Shown here in pieces: positions 1 through 64,000 of a DNA stretch of 64,000 bases. Below the pieces are notes generated by a model. That model was not told the origin of the DNA. It ran no database searches and saw nothing but the letters and a program-made list of their open reading frames with translations. Origin of the DNA: Erpobdella octoculata (lineage: Eukaryota; Annelida; Clitellata; Hirudinida; Erpobdellidae); NCBI GenBank assembly GCA_963978895.1, contig OZ022240.1, positions 11,198,807-11,262,806 of the forward strand, written 5' to 3'. The position numbers were made by a program, and so were the translations under genes. The first letter of the stretch is position 1; the number at the start of each line of letters is the position of its first letter.

Positions 1-956
1 TTTTATAATAACGGGCGCCGTATTTTAAAACTTCCGTCATTTTTGACGGGCTATCTCTAGTATATATATAGTTTGTCTGTAGTGATCAAATCTAGGTTAG
101 TAAGCGTGGCCAAATGTATTCATCGGCCTCGTTGAATGCCCGCATTTTTTACGATTCTCCTGATGTAACCAAAGACTATATAGACGCCTGAATTATCGAG
201 ATATAAACGGCTCAACTCAAATTCGTACGTCTTCATGCGATTTTTAACTGTGTGACTGCCTACCTTAAATCAATTAAAATAAATCAAAATCGATTTTATA
301 CGAAAGTTAGTGTTGTTGTAATAAACAAAATTACTGATAAAAAATTAAATAAAAAGTACGAGATTGAGAGAAACGCTTGTTTAAGACTCGAAAATTTTAG
401 TTCGTTGACTCAGATAAAGAGGCAAAATAAAAGCATTTTTAAAAATTTTTATTATTTATCTTTACTTGTTTCCACTCCACATTTGAGGTTCTGGAAACCA
501 AATTATCAAAAATTGGTAAAACACGTATATCTTTATTTTCTGAGTAGATACTAAATACTAATTTTTGCACCTGTAGCACTTACAGTTTTTGAGTAGTAGT
601 TATTCCAAAAAACAAATAACCCTATTTTCCACCCCACGTTTCAGGTCATGGAAACCGAATTTTCAAAAAATGGTGAAACACGTAACTTTTTATTTTTCAA
701 AAAGAATCCATATACCAAATTTCAAAATCTCCTCATTTTTGGTTTTCGAGATATACATTGTTTTAGAAAAAAGTTTGTTTTCCAGTTTCTTCCCCTCAGG
801 AGCAAAATTCTCAAAAATCCTTTCTTAGCGGATGCTTACGCAATAAAAGTAATATAAATTCCAAATTTCACGTTCCTAGGATGAGGCGTTTGAGCTCGGC
901 ATTGATTATCAGTCAGTCAGTCAGTCAGTCAGGACATGTTCTTTTATATATATAGA
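1..956 (-). mobile_element. Helitron family H1, 5' portion, reverse orientation
   Basis: Read on the minus strand, the element starts at 956 with TCTATATATATAAAAGAAC, then CCTGACTGACTGACTGACTG, then a roughly 900-bp AT-rich body that runs off the left edge. The same start and body recur at 33616 and 59946, where the 3' end is complete and finishes in CTAG followed by T. A TC start, a CTAG end, no TIR and insertion between A and T are the Helitron signature. No Rep/helicase coding is visible, so it is non-autonomous here. The short open frames inside are not coding. Confidence 0.75.
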
Positions 957-1175
957 TGATAGTTGAACACCAAAAATTATGGACGAAAACACTTTAAAGT
1001 ACATATATATTCACTGATTCACATTGACAGTATAGAGGATTCACATTGTCAGTATAGAGGAGCCTGATGTAGCTCCTCTTCATCAAAAATATAACTTTCA
1101 GACTTATTAATTTTTTATGGCTAGATTCTATAGACGTTTTTTATATTTTTGGTTCTGATAATAAACAAATTCATA

Positions 1176-63701
<62,526 letters not shown>

Positions 63702-63916
63702 CTTGATATACATACATACATATTTAAAGACACTTTGACCGCAGGTTTTAAAAGACAATGTTCAACATTAAGAGTCATGAATCATCGATAAATAAGACAA
63801 CCAAACTGTTTAGGGTCATGCATTAGTGCACTTTGTTTCATATATATTTAGATATTACCCAGACAAATCAACATTATGTTCCTTTAATAGATAGTACATG
63901 AAATTTTGTTCAACTA

Positions 63917-63990
63917 GTTTAGGACCAGAATTTTATTATTAAGAATGCAAGTGCAGCTTGGTGTGGCGATAGCGAAGAAAATTAAAATAA
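63917..63990 (+). repeat. Direct repeat, right copy
   Basis: TTTAGGACCAGAATTTTATT then AAGAATGCAAGTGCAGCTTG. See the left copy at 62990. Neither copy matches another element in the window. Confidence 0.75.
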
Positions 63991-64000
63991 GAATTTTTAA

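Overview
The window is animal nuclear DNA: AT-rich, built from short exons with GT-AG introns, and crowded with metazoan-type transposable elements (Penelope-like elements, LINEs, Helitrons, hAT, piggyBac, Ty1/copia, Ty3/gypsy, BEL/Pao, tRNA-derived SINEs) and long (TA)n arrays. An invertebrate is likely; I cannot place it more precisely.

The host content is one gene. Twelve exons on the minus strand, from 63701 down to a stop codon at 1176, encode the linker and the whole MoeA-like (E) domain of gephyrin, the molybdenum-insertase and synaptic scaffold protein. Every splice phase joins in frame and the order matches known gephyrin. The 5' part of the gene (MogA-like G domain) lies beyond base 64000. 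Almost everything else is intron, with introns of about 19.2, 16.6, 15.6, 6.6 and 2.4 kb.

Layout by intron. 1.4-3.8 kb: a long-TIR element encoding a ULP1-type protease fused to a PHD finger. 3.9-10.5 kb: a copia relic (minus) that has swallowed a piece of non-muscle myosin heavy chain cDNA, several hAT-like MITEs, a perfect 48-bp palindrome and a SINE. 10.6-26.2 kb: inverted Penelope ends with a hammerhead motif, a hAT carrying a nested piggyBac relic, a palindromic element with inverted minisatellites, an RNase H-bearing LINE (minus), a gypsy relic (minus) split by a SINE, and a copia RT fragment. 27.1-43.6 kb: a hAT transposase relic, a CR1-like LINE (plus), Helitrons of two families, tandem Penelope ends with hammerheads, and a LINE with a restriction-like endonuclease. 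44-63 kb: a Penelope element with GIY-YIG endonuclease, a DDE transposase gene, a second CR1-like LINE fused to a second Penelope element whose 3' part is repeated, a foldback element with another ULP1-PHD relic, an array of Helitron 5' ends, a large Helitron and a BEL/Pao gag relic.

Two themes unify the repeats. Penelope-like elements each carry a minimal type I hammerhead ribozyme motif (eight found), followed by the conserved start of the Penelope protein, and their ends abut (TA)n. Helitrons and Penelope elements nest repeatedly in those (TA)n tracts. The most interesting items are the hammerhead series with a constant extra U in the core, the two ULP1-PHD long-TIR elements, the copia-myosin chimera, and an 18-bp minisatellite motif shared by Helitrons and the foldback element.
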